From Neisseria musculi (lineage in GTDB: Bacteria > Pseudomonadota > Gammaproteobacteria > Burkholderiales > Neisseriaceae), in contig NZ_CP060414.2 of NCBI RefSeq assembly GCF_014297595.2, positions 620,001 to 684,000 of the forward strand: DNA of 64,000 bases. The letters run 5' to 3'. The notes beneath the pieces are model-generated. The model made no database searches and had not been told where the DNA came from. It was given only the letters and a program-made list of their open reading frames with translations. How positions within the stretch are numbered: position 1 is the first letter of the stretch; each line of letters starts with the position of its first letter. This document shows positions 40,688 to 54,432 of this stretch, piece after piece. Position numbers and translations under genes: made by a program.

Positions 40688-42349
40688 CTACATCATGCCG
40701 TAATTCGGGCCGCTGCCGCCCTCGGGGCAAACCCAGCGGATATTTTGGGTTGGATCTTTGATGTCGCAGGTTTTGCAGTGAACGCAGTTTTGCGCATTAA
40801 TCTGCAGCCGCGGCCTGCCGTTTTCTTCCACGATTTCATACACGCCGGCCGGGCAGTAACGTGTTTCGGGGGCGGCGTATTCCTTGAGGTTTACGTCAAC
40901 CATGGTCTGCGGATTTTTCAGCTTCAGATGCGTAGGCTGGTTTTCTTCGTGGCTGAGGTTGGCGAGAAACACGCTGCTCATACGGTCGAAAGTGAGTTTG
41001 CCGTCGGGTTTGGGGTAGTCGATGGGGCGGGCTGCGGCGGCTTTTTTCAGGGTACGGTGGTCGGAGGCGTGATGCTTGATGGTCCACGGCATTCTGCCTT
41101 TGAACAGATATTGTTCCAACCCGGTATAGGCCATGGCGGGAAACAGCCCCCATTTGAAAGCGGGGCGGATGTTGCGGGCGGCGCGAAGCTCGCGATAGGC
41201 CCAGCTTCGTTTGAACAAATCTTCGTAGGCATAGGCAGTTTTGCCGCCGGTTGCCGTTTCGGCGGCTTCGGCGCTTTCCAACACGGAAAATACGGCCTCG
41301 GCCGCCAGTATGGCCGATTTCATGGCGGTGTGTATGCCTTTGATGCGGGGTACGTTTAAAAAGCCTGCCGCATCACCCACCAGCACGCCGCCGCCAAAAG
41401 CAAGTTTGGGCAGGCTTTGCAGGCCGCCTTCAGTAAGCGCGCGTGCGCCGTAGGCGATGCGCCGCCCGCCGGTAAAGGTTTTGCGGATTTCGGGGTGGGT
41501 TTTGAAACGCTGAAATTCTTCAAACGGCGAAAGATAGGGATTTTGATAGTCCAAACCCACCACAAAACCTACTGCCACACGGTTGTTGTCAAGATGATAG
41601 ATAAACGAGCCGCCGTAGGTTCGGGTATCGAGCGGCCAGCCGGTGCTGTGCATCACCAGCCCGGGGCGGCATTGGGCGGCAGGCACTTCCCAGATTTCTT
41701 TGATGCCGATGCCGTAGGTTTGCGGCTGGCTGTCGCGCTCGAGCGCGTATTTTTCAATCACTTGGCGGCTGAGCGAGCCGTGGCTGCCTTCGGCAAAAAT
41801 GGTTTGCTGCGCCCGCAACTCCATGCCGGGCTGAAACATTTCGGTGGCTTCGCCGTTTTTGCCCACGCCCATATTGCCGGTGGCAATGCCTTTCACCGAA
41901 CCATCGGAATGGTAAAGCACTTCGGCGGCGGCAAAGCCGGGGTAGATTTCCACGCCGAGGCCTTCGGCTTGTCCGGCCAGCCAGCGGCATAATGCACCCA
42001 GGCTGACAATATAGTTGCCGTGATTGTTGAAATTGGGGGTAACGGGCAGCTTGAAGGCTTTGTTTCGGGTGAGAAACAGCACTTGGTCGGCGGTTACGTT
42101 CAGGGTGAGCGGCGCGCCTTGGGCTTTCCAGTCGGGCAGCAGCTCATCGAGCACGGCGGGGTCGAAAACCGCGCCCGATAAAATATGCGCCCCCACTTCG
42201 GAGCCTTTTTCCACCACGCAAACGCTGATTTCGCGGCCGGCCTGCGCGGCAAGCTGCTTGAGCCTGATGGCGGCCGACAAGCCCGCCGGGCCCGCGCCAA
42301 CGATTACTGCATCATACTGCATACTTTCGCGTTCTATGGTTTCGGTCAT
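40688..42349 (-). CDS. Electron-transfer flavoprotein-ubiquinone oxidoreductase
   Basis: Passes electrons from reduced ETF to ubiquinone at the inner membrane (ETF-QO, etfD-type). The product is 553 residues. FAD Rossmann motif VIVGAGPAGLSAAIRL at about residue 15, GAHILSGAVFDPAVLDELLP, GDAAGFLNVPRIKGIHTAMK, and the C-terminal [4Fe-4S] cysteines in CPAGVYE and CVHCKTCDIKDPTQNIRWVC. ATG 42349 with AGGAGCAC ahead on the minus strand. The ETF subunits are not in this window. Confidence 0.94.
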   Translation of the reverse strand: MTETIERESMQYDAVIVGAGPAGLSAAIRLKQLAAQAGREISVCVVEKGSEVGAHILSGAVFDPAVLDELLPDWKAQGAPLTLNVTADQVLFLTRNKAFKLPVTPNFNNHGNYIVSLGALCRWLAGQAEGLGVEIYPGFAAAEVLYHSDGSVKGIATGNMGVGKNGEATEMFQPGMELRAQQTIFAEGSHGSLSRQVIEKYALERDSQPQTYGIGIKEIWEVPAAQCRPGLVMHSTGWPLDTRTYGGSFIYHLDNNRVAVGFVVGLDYQNPYLSPFEEFQRFKTHPEIRKTFTGGRRIAYGARALTEGGLQSLPKLAFGGGVLVGDAAGFLNVPRIKGIHTAMKSAILAAEAVFSVLESAEAAETATGGKTAYAYEDLFKRSWAYRELRAARNIRPAFKWGLFPAMAYTGLEQYLFKGRMPWTIKHHASDHRTLKKAAAARPIDYPKPDGKLTFDRMSSVFLANLSHEENQPTHLKLKNPQTMVDVNLKEYAAPETRYCPAGVYEIVEENGRPRLQINAQNCVHCKTCDIKDPTQNIRWVCPEGGSGPNYGMM

Positions 42350-42600
42350 ATTGTGCTCCTGTTGTGCGGCCGCGCCTTGTCCGCTTCTGTGCCGCCGTGC
42401 GCCGCCCCGGGCAGTATGAAAACAGGCGGCCGGGAGATTTCAAACGGCCTGATGGGGTATGGAAAATGGCGGATTATACCGCATCACAAGGCAGAACAGC
42501 CGCCTACTCGCAAAGGAGTGGCAGGCTTTTGCGCCGCGTCAAACCCGTGCCGGGCAAAACCTGGAAACCGAATCTGAAAATTATCATGACGCCGTCCCGC

Positions 42601-42786
42601 CTATTTTCAGACGGCCTGAAGTTTGATTTTCAAACGCGGTCGAAATTTCAGAACAAGCCGAACGGCCGGGCCGTCTGACAATTATCTTGAATCCGTTTTG
42701 CAGGGTCTTCAGACGGCCTTTGTTTTCAGCACGGCGGTGTTGGTTTGAAAGATACGCGGCGGGGTGGGGAGCAGGGCCGTCTGAAA
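42601..42786. repeat. Direct repeat copy 1 (300-bp offset)
   Basis: Near-identical to 42901-43086; the core from 42655 to 42779 differs at only a handful of positions. It includes DUS in both orientations and the common CAGCACGGCGGTGTTGGTTT segment. It lies in the 813-base gene-free gap between etf-QO and the MoCF-like gene. Confidence 0.85.
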
Positions 42787-42900
42787 ACAGCGGCTGCCCT
42801 TTGCCCACCCGCCTGCCGTTTCGGGTTCAGATTGCGGTTTTGCCAAAGCCGGCGGGGAGTATGCAGGGGCGGTTCGTTAAGGCCGTCTGAAAGCATCTTG

Positions 42901-43086
42901 CAGTTTTTCAGACGGCCTCGGGTTTATTTCCAATCGCAGCGGGCTTTCAAAATAAGGCCGAACGGCCAAGCCGTCTGACAATTATCTTGAAACCGTTTTG
43001 CAGGGCTTTCAGACGGCCTTTGTTTTCAGCACGGCGGTGTTGGTTTGAAAGATACGCGGCGGGGTGGGGAACAAGGCCGTCTGAAA
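42901..43086. repeat. Direct repeat copy 2 (300-bp offset)
   Basis: Second copy, exactly 300 bases downstream of the first. Between them lies unrelated-looking GC-rich sequence with an additional DUS pair near 42881-42918. Confidence 0.85.
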
Positions 43087-43162
43087 TTATCGCGGAACTA
43101 CCCCCTGTTAAGGTTTTCAGACGGCCTGATGCACTGTGGTTTGGTGCGTTTTCGGGTAACAG

Positions 43163-43966
43163 CTATTCGGGCGGGTGGCGGACAATCTGCGCGCCGGTGG
43201 CGGCCAACTGTTTCAGCGCATCAGCCCAGGCCGCGTCTATCAGGGCGCAGGCGTTGCCGGCGGCTTTGATGCCGAATTCGATATGCGGCGGGACGGTATT
43301 GCCGTTGCTGCTGCAGCCGCCCAGGTTGGGCAGGCTGAAAGTGTGTATGCCGGGGTATTCGGTTTCGAGATAATCCATCAGCGGGGCAATGCGCGATTCG
43401 GGCATATGGGGCAGCCACACCGAACGCTGCCCGCTGCGCACGGAGTGGAAGCGGTCGGCATAATAGGTGTGCAGCACCCATTCTGCCATCGGGTGCGCCA
43501 TCACGGGAAAGCCGGGCATAAAGTAATGGCTGCGTATCGAAAACCCGGCAACCGAATTGTAGCTGTTGGGTATCAGGACGGAGCCTGCAGGGAAGTCGGC
43601 CATCTGAAGCCGCCTTTGGTGTTCAGGCGAACCGGGGCTGCTGCCTTGCCCGGCCGACAGGCTGTTTATCAGCGCCGCTGCCTCCGGGTGGCGGACCAGC
43701 GGCACATCCAAGGCATCGGCAGCGGCCTGCCGGGTGTGGTCATCCGGGGTGGCACCGATGCCGCCGGTGATAAAGGCAGGTAGGCCGTCTGAAAAACTGC
43801 GGCGCAACTGTTTGGCCAACAGCGCCCTGTTATCGGGCAGATATTGCACCTGCCCCAAACGCAGGCCGCGTGATTCCAGCAGCTGCTTGAAAAAGGCGAA
43901 GTGTTTGTCGCTGCGGCTGCCGTGCAGAATCTCATCGCCGATAATCATTAAATTGAAATCAATCAT
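43163..43966 (-). CDS. MoCF/CinA-like molybdopterin-binding domain protein
   Basis: The product is 267 residues from ATG 43966 (MIDFNLMIIGDEILHGSRSD), the family N terminus; an upstream ATG at 43993 adds only nine unrelated residues. IIGDEILHG and FITGGIGATPDDHTRQAAAD are the molybdopterin-binding motifs shared with CinA and MoeA/MogA. It lacks the amidohydrolase half of full CinA. A competence-damage or nucleotide repair role is possible by family; the function is unproven. Confidence 0.85.
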   Translation of the reverse strand: MIDFNLMIIGDEILHGSRSDKHFAFFKQLLESRGLRLGQVQYLPDNRALLAKQLRRSFSDGLPAFITGGIGATPDDHTRQAAADALDVPLVRHPEAAALINSLSAGQGSSPGSPEHQRRLQMADFPAGSVLIPNSYNSVAGFSIRSHYFMPGFPVMAHPMAEWVLHTYYADRFHSVRSGQRSVWLPHMPESRIAPLMDYLETEYPGIHTFSLPNLGGCSSNGNTVPPHIEFGIKAAGNACALIDAAWADALKQLAATGAQIVRHPPE

Positions 43967-44060
43967 GGCACGCAATTTCCATCGATAAAGCATGAATTAT
44001 TGGATAGGCCGTCTGAAACCGCCCCGGGCTGGACGAACAGGCAGATTCATACAATAATAA

Positions 44061-45461
<1,401 letters not shown>

Positions 45462-45518
45462 GGTTTATCGGATAGCAGTGGCCGTCTGAAAACCGTCTGC
45501 CAAACTTTCAGATGGTCT

Positions 45519-45800
45519 GATATATCCCCCCCCAAAAAAAGGATCCATTTTGACATTCTCTCTTGACAAGGTGGAAGGGCGCAAAGGTCATCAGCCTGCC
45601 GCACCGTCACGCCCGAACCCGAACGCTGTTTCACACCCTACACCGTCTGCGTATTCTGTGAATCCAATGATGATTACGCTTGTCTGCAAACCGTTAATCC
45701 TCCTGCCCGAGCCCCTGACTTGACGGACAAAACCTTATCCGAAGCGGAGCATCCGGCCGTTTGGTCACTCGCGAAATGATGGGTATGGAACCTGTCAAAC
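45519..45800 (+). repeat. Dispersed inverted repeat, copy A
   Basis: About 280 bases starting at a run of eight C and seven A (45526-45540), then GGATCCATTTTGACATTCTC ... CGCACCGTCACGCCCGA ... CAAAACCTTATCCGAAGCGG. The reverse complement of 53945-54235 follows the same order with roughly one difference in five bases. No intact reading frame; a short translated stretch NKTLSE(A/S)E is shared between copies, so it may be a degraded duplicated gene. Confidence 0.75.
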
Positions 45801-46875
45801 GCCGGGCCGGCATCAGGCAAAGAAGGCGGGCGTGAACTCCTGGCGAGTCCGTTTCAGACGACCACAACCACGTTTTCCAGCCGGAAATCGCCGCCATGCC
45901 GTTTCAGATTGCCGCCCATCCCGCCTTTTGCCGGATTCACCGCCCGTCAATATGCCGGCGTCCGATGCCTCCCCGCTTTGCCGGCGGGGACGGCCGAAAA
46001 AACGCCCGCTTTTTATCAACCGCCTTCCCGGGCCGGCCATCGGTCAGCAGGCGCTTGCAGACGGCCGAATCGCAAACTGGCCCTGCATGACTTTCTGCCC
46101 TGCGCCCCGCGCCGACTGCCCAAACGGAGCGCAAAGGTTGTCTGAAACCGAGCAAGGACAGCCTCCATCGGGAGGAAAATGCCCGGAAAAAAACGGCACG
46201 CCGCCATCACGGCCTTGACGGGGTTGCTCCGTCTTCGGGCCGGTCGCAAACCTGACGAAGGGGGCAATAGTGTATCATCCACAAATCATTGTTTTCCATC
46301 ATTTTTATTCCCGATGCGACAGGCTTCGCCACCCGCATCCTCATCACGGCGGGCAAACGGTTTTCGGGTGGGCGCGGCAAAGTATGCCGCCGCATCGGCC
46401 GCTGTTTCCGCCTTGCATTTCCGATGCCGGCTGCGCCGCCTGCGGGGCAGGGCCGCAAGCCCCACGCCCGGTTTATACCTGCATGGCTTGCCGGCAGCCG
46501 CCTGAAAATGCACCGTTTTCAAACGGTATCGGCAGCGGTTGCCCAACCTGAGAGACCCGCTGCCCGTTTCAACCGGCCGGCAACAGTGCCGCAGGCCGAA
46601 ACCTGTAGGCGCACCGCCGCCTGCATTTCGTGCAGCCACGGCGGCCGCACCTGCTGTGCCGTGCCGATCAAAAAAAACGGCACGGAAATGTGCAGGGCTG
46701 CGTTGAAAAAGCCTGCCGTTCAACAGCATAAAGACAACCGATACGGGTCGTCTGAAAGCGCGCAAGGGAGTGTCTCGCCTCCATCAGGCGGAGCAATGCC
46801 GGTAAGGGGGAAACTGCCCGGCCTGAATGTATGGCGGATACGTTGAAGCCGGGGAACCGTTCGGGCTTTAAGCAG
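45801..46875. other. Gene-poor region between argG and gdhA
   Basis: Over 1 kb, GC-rich, with several overlapping short frames on both strands but no conserved motif, signal peptide or credible ribosome site. Degraded DUS-like words (TTCAGAC, GTCTGAAA) are scattered. I see no gene I can support. Confidence 0.5.
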
Positions 46876-46907
46876 AAAGGCCGTCTGAAACGTTTCAGAC
46901 GGCCTTT
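46876..46907 (-). terminator. gdhA terminator, perfect DUS pair
   Basis: AAAGGCCGTCTGAAACG and its inverted partner form a perfect hairpin 30 bases after the gdhA stop. Confidence 0.85.
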
Positions 46908-46936
46908 CGGTTTGTTTCAGTCAAAGGCGGATCGGG

Positions 46937-49499
<2,563 letters not shown>

Positions 49500-49787
49500 A
49501 TTGCCGGATAAGGGTTTGCCGGTGCCGGCATAACGGTGCGGCATTTGCCGGCACACCAAAATCCATTTGCAGCGCGGTTTGTTATTAGGTTTGTTAAATT
49601 GAGGTTTTCAGACGGCCTGCAGTCTAGGCCGGGGTTGTGGCGGCAGCACGCCATTTCAGCCCTGAAATTTTGATGTCCGCCATGCACGGGGCGGGCACCT
49701 GCCGTTTTTTATGAAAACTTCCAAAATCACAAGGCATCCTCAAAAAACAAGAGGGGCAGGTGGCACAGGTGTTTTTGCAGGTGTGCC

Positions 49788-49825
49788 AATAAATTCTGCA
49801 AAGGCAAATAAATTCTGCAAAGGCA
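49788..49825. repeat. 19-bp tandem duplication
   Basis: AATAAATTCTGCAAAGGCA occurs twice back to back upstream of the next gene, followed by a DUS (49828-49840). It lies in the 361-base gap 49500-49860, which also holds an inverted DUS at 49605-49616 and no gene. Confidence 0.85.
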
Positions 49826-49860
49826 AAAGGCCGTCTGAAAGCACGATGAAGGCAGTTAAG

Positions 49861-50703
49861 ATGAGTAGATTGACCTTAGTTTCCCGCAACAAAATGTTTA
49901 ACGGCAGCCATGAGCGTTACCGTCATTTTTCCGAACGCGGCCAATGTGAAATGACGTTTGCCGTTTATCTGCCGCCGCAGGTGCTGCAGGGTTACCGTGT
50001 GCCGGTTTTATATTGGCTCCCGGGCTTGGCCTGCGCCGGTGAAAACTTCCCTCTGTGGTCGGGGGCGGCGCGTTTCGCGGCTCAATGGGGAATCGCTTTA
50101 GTGATTCCCGATGCCCCGGTACGCGGTGCAGGCGCAGCAGACAGTGCCGGCTGCGGCTTGGGGCAGGGTGCAGGTTTTGATGCCGATGCCCTCTGTGGGC
50201 TGTGGGCGGCACATTATCAGATGTGCCGCTATATCGAAAACGAATTGCCGGCCTTAATCGAAGCGCATTTTCCCGCGAACGGCCAGCGCAGCATTGCCGG
50301 CCACGGCATAGGCGGTTACGGTGCCTTGCAGACTGCCCTGAGCTATCCCAAACGCTATGCGGCGGTTTCTGCTTTTGCGCCGGTTACCGACCCGGCAAAA
50401 ATGCCGTGGGGGCAGAAAGCCGTTGCTGCCCGCTCGGGCGGCAGCCCGGAAAGCCGGGCGCAATACGGCATCACCGAGCTGGTGCAAACCGCCGCCGACA
50501 GGCTGCCGGTATTGATCGACCAGGGCAGCGCCGATGAGTTTTATCCGCACATACTGCAGCCGCAGCCGTTTGTGGATGCTGCACGCGGCAACGGCTTTAA
50601 CGTGCAGTTTAACCTGCGCGAAGGTTACGGCCACAATTATGATTTTATCGCCACCTTTATCGACAGCCATATCGAGTTTCACGCCGATGCGCTGGGTTTG
50701 TGA
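49861..50703 (+). CDS. S-formylglutathione hydrolase-like protein lacking catalytic Ser
   Basis: Esterase-D/FghA fold; FghA hydrolyses S-formylglutathione in formaldehyde detoxification. The product is 280 residues from ATG 49861 (GAAGG eight bases ahead); the frame extends upstream through a DUS and is not counted. Family blocks: MTFAVYLPP, LYWLPGLACAGENF, GQGAGFDADA, HYQMCRYIENELPALIEAHF. The nucleophile elbow, normally GHSMGGxGAL, reads AGHGIGGYGAL: the serine codon is GGC (Gly). The acid (VLIDQGSADEF) and His (GYGHNYDF) are kept. Hydrolysis by the usual mechanism should be impossible. No alcohol dehydrogenase partner is nearby. Confidence 0.85.
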   Translation: MSRLTLVSRNKMFNGSHERYRHFSERGQCEMTFAVYLPPQVLQGYRVPVLYWLPGLACAGENFPLWSGAARFAAQWGIALVIPDAPVRGAGAADSAGCGLGQGAGFDADALCGLWAAHYQMCRYIENELPALIEAHFPANGQRSIAGHGIGGYGALQTALSYPKRYAAVSAFAPVTDPAKMPWGQKAVAARSGGSPESRAQYGITELVQTAADRLPVLIDQGSADEFYPHILQPQPFVDAARGNGFNVQFNLREGYGHNYDFIATFIDSHIEFHADALGL

Positions 50704-50726
50704 TTTCAATGGCGGTGAAAACCGAC

Positions 50727-50763
50727 AAAGGCCGTCTGAACGATATTTTTCAGACGGCCTTTT
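50727..50763 (+). terminator. DUS inverted pair terminator
   Basis: AAAGGCCGTCTGAA and TTCAGACGGCCTTTT with a short AT loop, 24 bases after the esterase-like gene. The remaining bases to 51043 contain no supportable gene. Confidence 0.82.
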
Positions 50764-51043
50764 AGCGGGCTAAAAAGCATCCCGTGCGGCAAACCTTTTA
50801 AAATCAGTGCCGCTGTCGGGCAACGCGGTTCAATTTTTATTTCTCCTGCCGGCAAAGGGCAGCAAATACAGTTGCGGCATCGGCAGGACGAAGCGGGCTG
50901 GCGCAGCGCAAAGCGGCATGGCCGGGGAGTTTGCTTACGGGCTGCATATAAACGGCTGCAAGGCAGCGCAAGGGTTGGGTTTTCCCGCTCTTTTGCAGTT
51001 TTTTTAAGGCACCGCCATACCCCAAGGATTCAACGCCGCTTTT

Positions 51044-52219
51044 TCACAAAAAGCATTGCAGCAGATCGTTGAGAAACCGCCGGCCGGTTTCAGACGGCCT
51101 GAAATACAGCGGGTCCGTCTCCAACAGGCCTTTTGCCTGCGCAGTCTGAATCTGTTTGGTGATTTGGGCGGCGGGTATGCCGGTGCGCTCTTGCAGCCGG
51201 GCGGCGGGCACGCCGTTGGTGAGGCGCAGGACGTTCATCATAAACTCAAACGGCAGCTCGGCGGCAGGCACGGTTTTGCGCACGATGCCGTCTGAAACCC
51301 TGCCGTGCATCGCGGCCAGATAATCGTTGGGATGGCGTTTGCGCACGGTGCGCTCGATGTCGGTGGGGTAGGAAATCTTGCCGTGCGCGCCGGCACCGAT
51401 GCCGAGATAGTCGCCAAACTGCCAATAATTGAGATTGTGGCGGCAGGCGTGGCCGGGGCGGGCGAATGCGGAGGTTTCGTAGTGTGCGAGGCCCGCTGCT
51501 GCCAGTGCGCCGTGAACGGTTTCTTCGATGTCGGCCGCGGCTTCGTCTTGCGGCAGGCCGCCCGGGGGGCTGTGGCCGAACGGGGTGTTCGGCTCCATGG
51601 TGAGATGGTAGGCACTGATATGGCTTGCGCCCGAAGCGATGGCGGTTTGCACATCGTGCAAGGCCGTCTGAACGGTTTGGCCGGGCAGGGCATACATCAG
51701 ATCGATGTTCACCCGTTCGAATATATTCTGCGCGGCTTCAACGGCCGTTAAGGCTTCGCGGTGGTTGTGGATGCGCCCCAAACTTTTCAGCGCGGCATCG
51801 TTGAAACTCTGCACGCCGATGGAAAGGCGTGTGATGCCCGCGTCTTTAAAACCTTGGAATTTTTCTTTTTCAAATGTACCGGGGTTGGCTTCGAGGGTGA
51901 TTTCGGCCTGCGGTTGCAGCTTCACCAGCGAACGTATGCCGCTGAGCAGGCGGTCTATCGAGGCCGTCTGAAACAGGCTGGGGGTGCCGCCGCCGATAAA
52001 CACGGTTTCCACCGCCCGCCCCCAAATGTTCGGCAGCTCGCTCTGCAAATCGGTGAGCAGCGCATCGATATAGGCATCTTCGGGCAGGCCGCTTTTGGCC
52101 TGATGGGAATTAAAATCGCAATAAGGGCATTTGCGCACACACCACGGAATATGGATATAAAGCGACAAAGGCGGCAGGGCGCTGAGACGGCCGGTACGGG
52201 AAAAGGTGATGGTATTCAT
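51044..52219 (-). CDS. hemW: Radical SAM haem chaperone HemW
   Basis: HemN-like protein that handles haem rather than oxidising coproporphyrinogen. The product is 391 residues. Radical SAM motif in SLYIHIPWCVRKCPYCDFNS (CxxxCxxC; HemW lacks the fourth HemN Cys), then ETVFIGGGTPSLF, RLSIGVQSFND, NIDLMYALPGQ and a HemN C-terminal domain. The C terminus includes an in-frame inverted DUS at 51089-51100. Confidence 0.92.
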   Translation of the reverse strand: MNTITFSRTGRLSALPPLSLYIHIPWCVRKCPYCDFNSHQAKSGLPEDAYIDALLTDLQSELPNIWGRAVETVFIGGGTPSLFQTASIDRLLSGIRSLVKLQPQAEITLEANPGTFEKEKFQGFKDAGITRLSIGVQSFNDAALKSLGRIHNHREALTAVEAAQNIFERVNIDLMYALPGQTVQTALHDVQTAIASGASHISAYHLTMEPNTPFGHSPPGGLPQDEAAADIEETVHGALAAAGLAHYETSAFARPGHACRHNLNYWQFGDYLGIGAGAHGKISYPTDIERTVRKRHPNDYLAAMHGRVSDGIVRKTVPAAELPFEFMMNVLRLTNGVPAARLQERTGIPAAQITKQIQTAQAKGLLETDPLYFRPSETGRRFLNDLLQCFL

Positions 52220-52254
52220 GGGGTAATAAAGTTTGCGGGACAGCTGGCAAACAG

Positions 52255-52320
52255 TGTTTCAGCTTCGCGGAAACCGGTTTCCTTCTGGAAACTTCGTTTT
52301 AGCTTCGCAGAAACTGTGTT
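52255..52320. repeat. 40-bp tandem repeat, locus 2
   Basis: One full unit 52255-52294 (CAGCTTCGCGGAAACCGG, TTTCCTTCTGGAAAC) and most of a second (TTTTAGCTTCGCAGAAACTG) ending at an inverted DUS (52320-52331). Same unit and period as 29281-29366. Confidence 0.75.
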
Positions 52321-52412
52321 TTCAGACGGCCTGAGGGTGGCAAAATATTTGGACAATTGTTTGGATTGCTGCCGGCGTTATTGATGCCCGAAAGCCGTTT
52401 TACCAAGCAGGC

Positions 52413-53018
52413 TTAAGGCTGCGGATACAGCAAATCGATTTTCTTTTCCAACGTTTCCAAAGCCAAAGCGCGGTGGCTGATGCGGTTTTTGGTTTCGGGG
52501 TCGAGTTCGGCGGCAGTGCAGCCCGGCTCGGGCAGGAAAAAATGCGGGTCGTAGCCGAAACCGTTGCCGCCGGCGGGCTTGTCCTGCCATACGCCGCGCC
52601 AGATGCCCTCGGCAATCAGCGGCTGCGGGTCGTTTTCGTGGCGCACCAGCGCCAGTACGCAAACGTAATAACAGTTTTTGTCGGCTTTGCCGGCCAGTTC
52701 GGCAGAAAGTTTGGCGTTGTTGGCGGCATCAGATTTCGGATTTTCACCCGCGAAGCGCGCCGAGTAAATGCCGGGTGCACCGCCTAAGGCTCGGGCGCAG
52801 ATGCCGCTGTCGTCTGCCAAAGCAGGTTTGCCGCTGTGTTTGCTGGCGTGGCGAGCTTTGGTGATGGCATTTTCAATAAAGGTAGGATGCGGCTCGGGGC
52901 ATTCGGGCACGTTGAAATGGGACTGCGGCAGCACTTCAATGCGGCGCCGGGCGAACCAACGTGAAAATTCTTTCAGTTTGCCTGCGTTGCCGCTGGCTAA
53001 AACGATTTGGTCAAACAT
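52413..53018 (-). CDS. rdgB: XTP/dITP pyrophosphatase
   Basis: House-cleaning NTPase (HAM1/RdgB) that removes ITP, dITP and XTP. The product is 201 residues from ATG 53018 (IVLASGNAGKLKEF motif at the N terminus) with AGGAAA ahead. LADDSGICARALGGAPGIYSAR and FGYDPHFFLPE and SHRALAL are diagnostic. Its start overlaps the preceding small gene by eight bases. Confidence 0.94.
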   Translation of the reverse strand: MFDQIVLASGNAGKLKEFSRWFARRRIEVLPQSHFNVPECPEPHPTFIENAITKARHASKHSGKPALADDSGICARALGGAPGIYSARFAGENPKSDAANNAKLSAELAGKADKNCYYVCVLALVRHENDPQPLIAEGIWRGVWQDKPAGGNGFGYDPHFFLPEPGCTAAELDPETKNRISHRALALETLEKKIDLLYPQP

Positions 53019-53250
53019 GGCGGTTTTCCTGTGGTCGGGCAGTCTGGGCAGCCTTGTTGCGATGATTTTGGCGGATATAGAGCGCCAGGCAGGCAATCTG
53101 CCCGAACACGGCAGCAAAAGCAAACAAAAAGGCGGCAACGGCAAATTGTTTGCTTCCAATCGAAAGCAGCCAGCTTCCCAGCAGCACCAAAGCCATAAAC
53201 AAAACAGTGGAAAAGGCAGTGCCGAGCAGATAGGTTTTGCGGGCGTTCAT
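53011..53250 (-). CDS. Small two-segment membrane protein
   Basis: 79 residues with two hydrophobic segments (AFSTVLFMALVLLGSWLLSI and FLFAFAAVFGQIACLALYI) and a basic His/Arg-rich tail. No named family. Overlaps rdgB by eight bases in the same direction, so it is probably cotranscribed. No strong ribosome site; the start codon is tentative. Confidence 0.6.
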   Translation of the reverse strand: MNARKTYLLGTAFSTVLFMALVLLGSWLLSIGSKQFAVAAFLFAFAAVFGQIACLALYIRQNHRNKAAQTARPQENRHV

Positions 53251-53583
53251 TAGAAATGGGCAGGTCGGTTTCAGAGATGTGCATCATAACACAAACAGTA
53301 TATATATAATATATAGAAGTATCAACGCCGTTTGTGTATTCAATCGGTAACAACCAAGCCGTGCCCTGCTTTTTCGGGACACTTTTGTATTTGGTATCTG
53401 CATTGATGTGAACCTATAACGGGATTTATAGTATTCTATTTGGTTTTCTGGCAGATACAAAGTGGTGGCTGCCGGCTTTGGCCTGCCTGGGTGTGTATTC
53501 GCCGTAATATCCAAATGCACGGTAAACCGTGCCGTCTTGAGCATGCCCGAAAATCATGTAGCCGTTGTTTCGGCAGATAATGC
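53251..53583. other. Gene-free spacer, left part
   Basis: AT-rich at first (TATATATAATATATAG near 53301), then GC-rich. A minus-strand frame ends GYMIFGHAQDGTVYRAFGYY, which could be the tail of a lost gene; no family recognised. Confidence 0.4.
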
Positions 53584-53632
53584 AAGCTGTCCGGCATCGA
53601 AAGTGTAAGCAACCCGACCTTTTCCAACACAC
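53584..53632. repeat. Second copy of the element end found in the CRISPR locus
   Basis: 49 bases matching 13235-13283 almost throughout: AAGCTGT..GGCAT, AAAGTGTAAGCAACCCGACC, TTTTCCAACACAC. Only the right end is present; no matching left inverted repeat was found beside it. Confidence 0.7.
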
Positions 53633-53944
53633 CCATCGTCTGCAACTGGCAGATAACCGCGGGCAAAGAAAAAGTGTCCCCATGCGCCAGAAAACCGATT
53701 GGGGTGATCGAGGCGGGAGCTGCTCTTTCTGCCCGTCTGTCGGGCAAGGGGGCGATACGCACCGATGATCCATAAAACGCCCTTCTGGTTTTGCCTCTGC
53801 TAGATTGGGCGATACGACAGGCCGCGTCCTCCTGTACGGGGGCCATTGTTGGATAAAAAGGGGACGATACGCGTGCACGGTGGTGTTTCCATGCCGCTGC
53901 TCCCGAAAACATTGCCGCCCGCCTGCTTTGCCTGTGCTGGTTCA

Positions 53945-54235
53945 TCATTTGGCAGTTCCATATCCATCATTTCACGCACGGCCAAACGGCCGAATGTTTC
54001 CGATTCGGATAAGGTTTTGTTCGGCAAAACAGGGATTCGGGCAGGAGAATTGACGGCTTGCAGACAAACGCAATCATGATTTGATGCACGGAATACGCGG
54101 ACGGTGTAGGGTGAAACAGCGTTCGGGATCGGGCGTGACGGTGCGGTAGGCTGATGACTTTTGCCCCCCCCCCTTCCATCTTGTCAGGGGAAAATGTCAA
54201 AATGGATCCCCTTTTTTGGGGGGATGTATCAGGCC
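53945..54235 (-). repeat. Dispersed inverted repeat, copy B
   Basis: Opposite orientation to 45519-45800, about 80 percent alike by eye, in the same order. Carries a run of ten C (54164-54173) and a CCCC-TTTTTT-GGGGGG palindrome (54205-54220). No supportable gene. Confidence 0.75.
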
Positions 54236-54432
54236 GTCTGAGGTTGAAACACATTTTTAACATGCTGCTTATGATGAGGTGGCCGATTCAAACAAAGTGG
54301 TGGGTCTTGAAAATCAAGATGGTGCAAACCGATTCTGCGGCCGCTTTAACGGTTTGCCAAACCGTTCGCGTTAGTTTGAAGCAGAATGCTGTATTGTTAT
54401 GATGGGCTTTACTGCTTTTTCCGTCTGCCTTT

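Noticed and set aside
45801..46875. Several frames of 60-190 residues between argG and gdhA
   Set aside because: Overlapping on both strands, low-complexity Arg/Pro/Ala composition typical of GC-rich non-coding DNA, no start signals.
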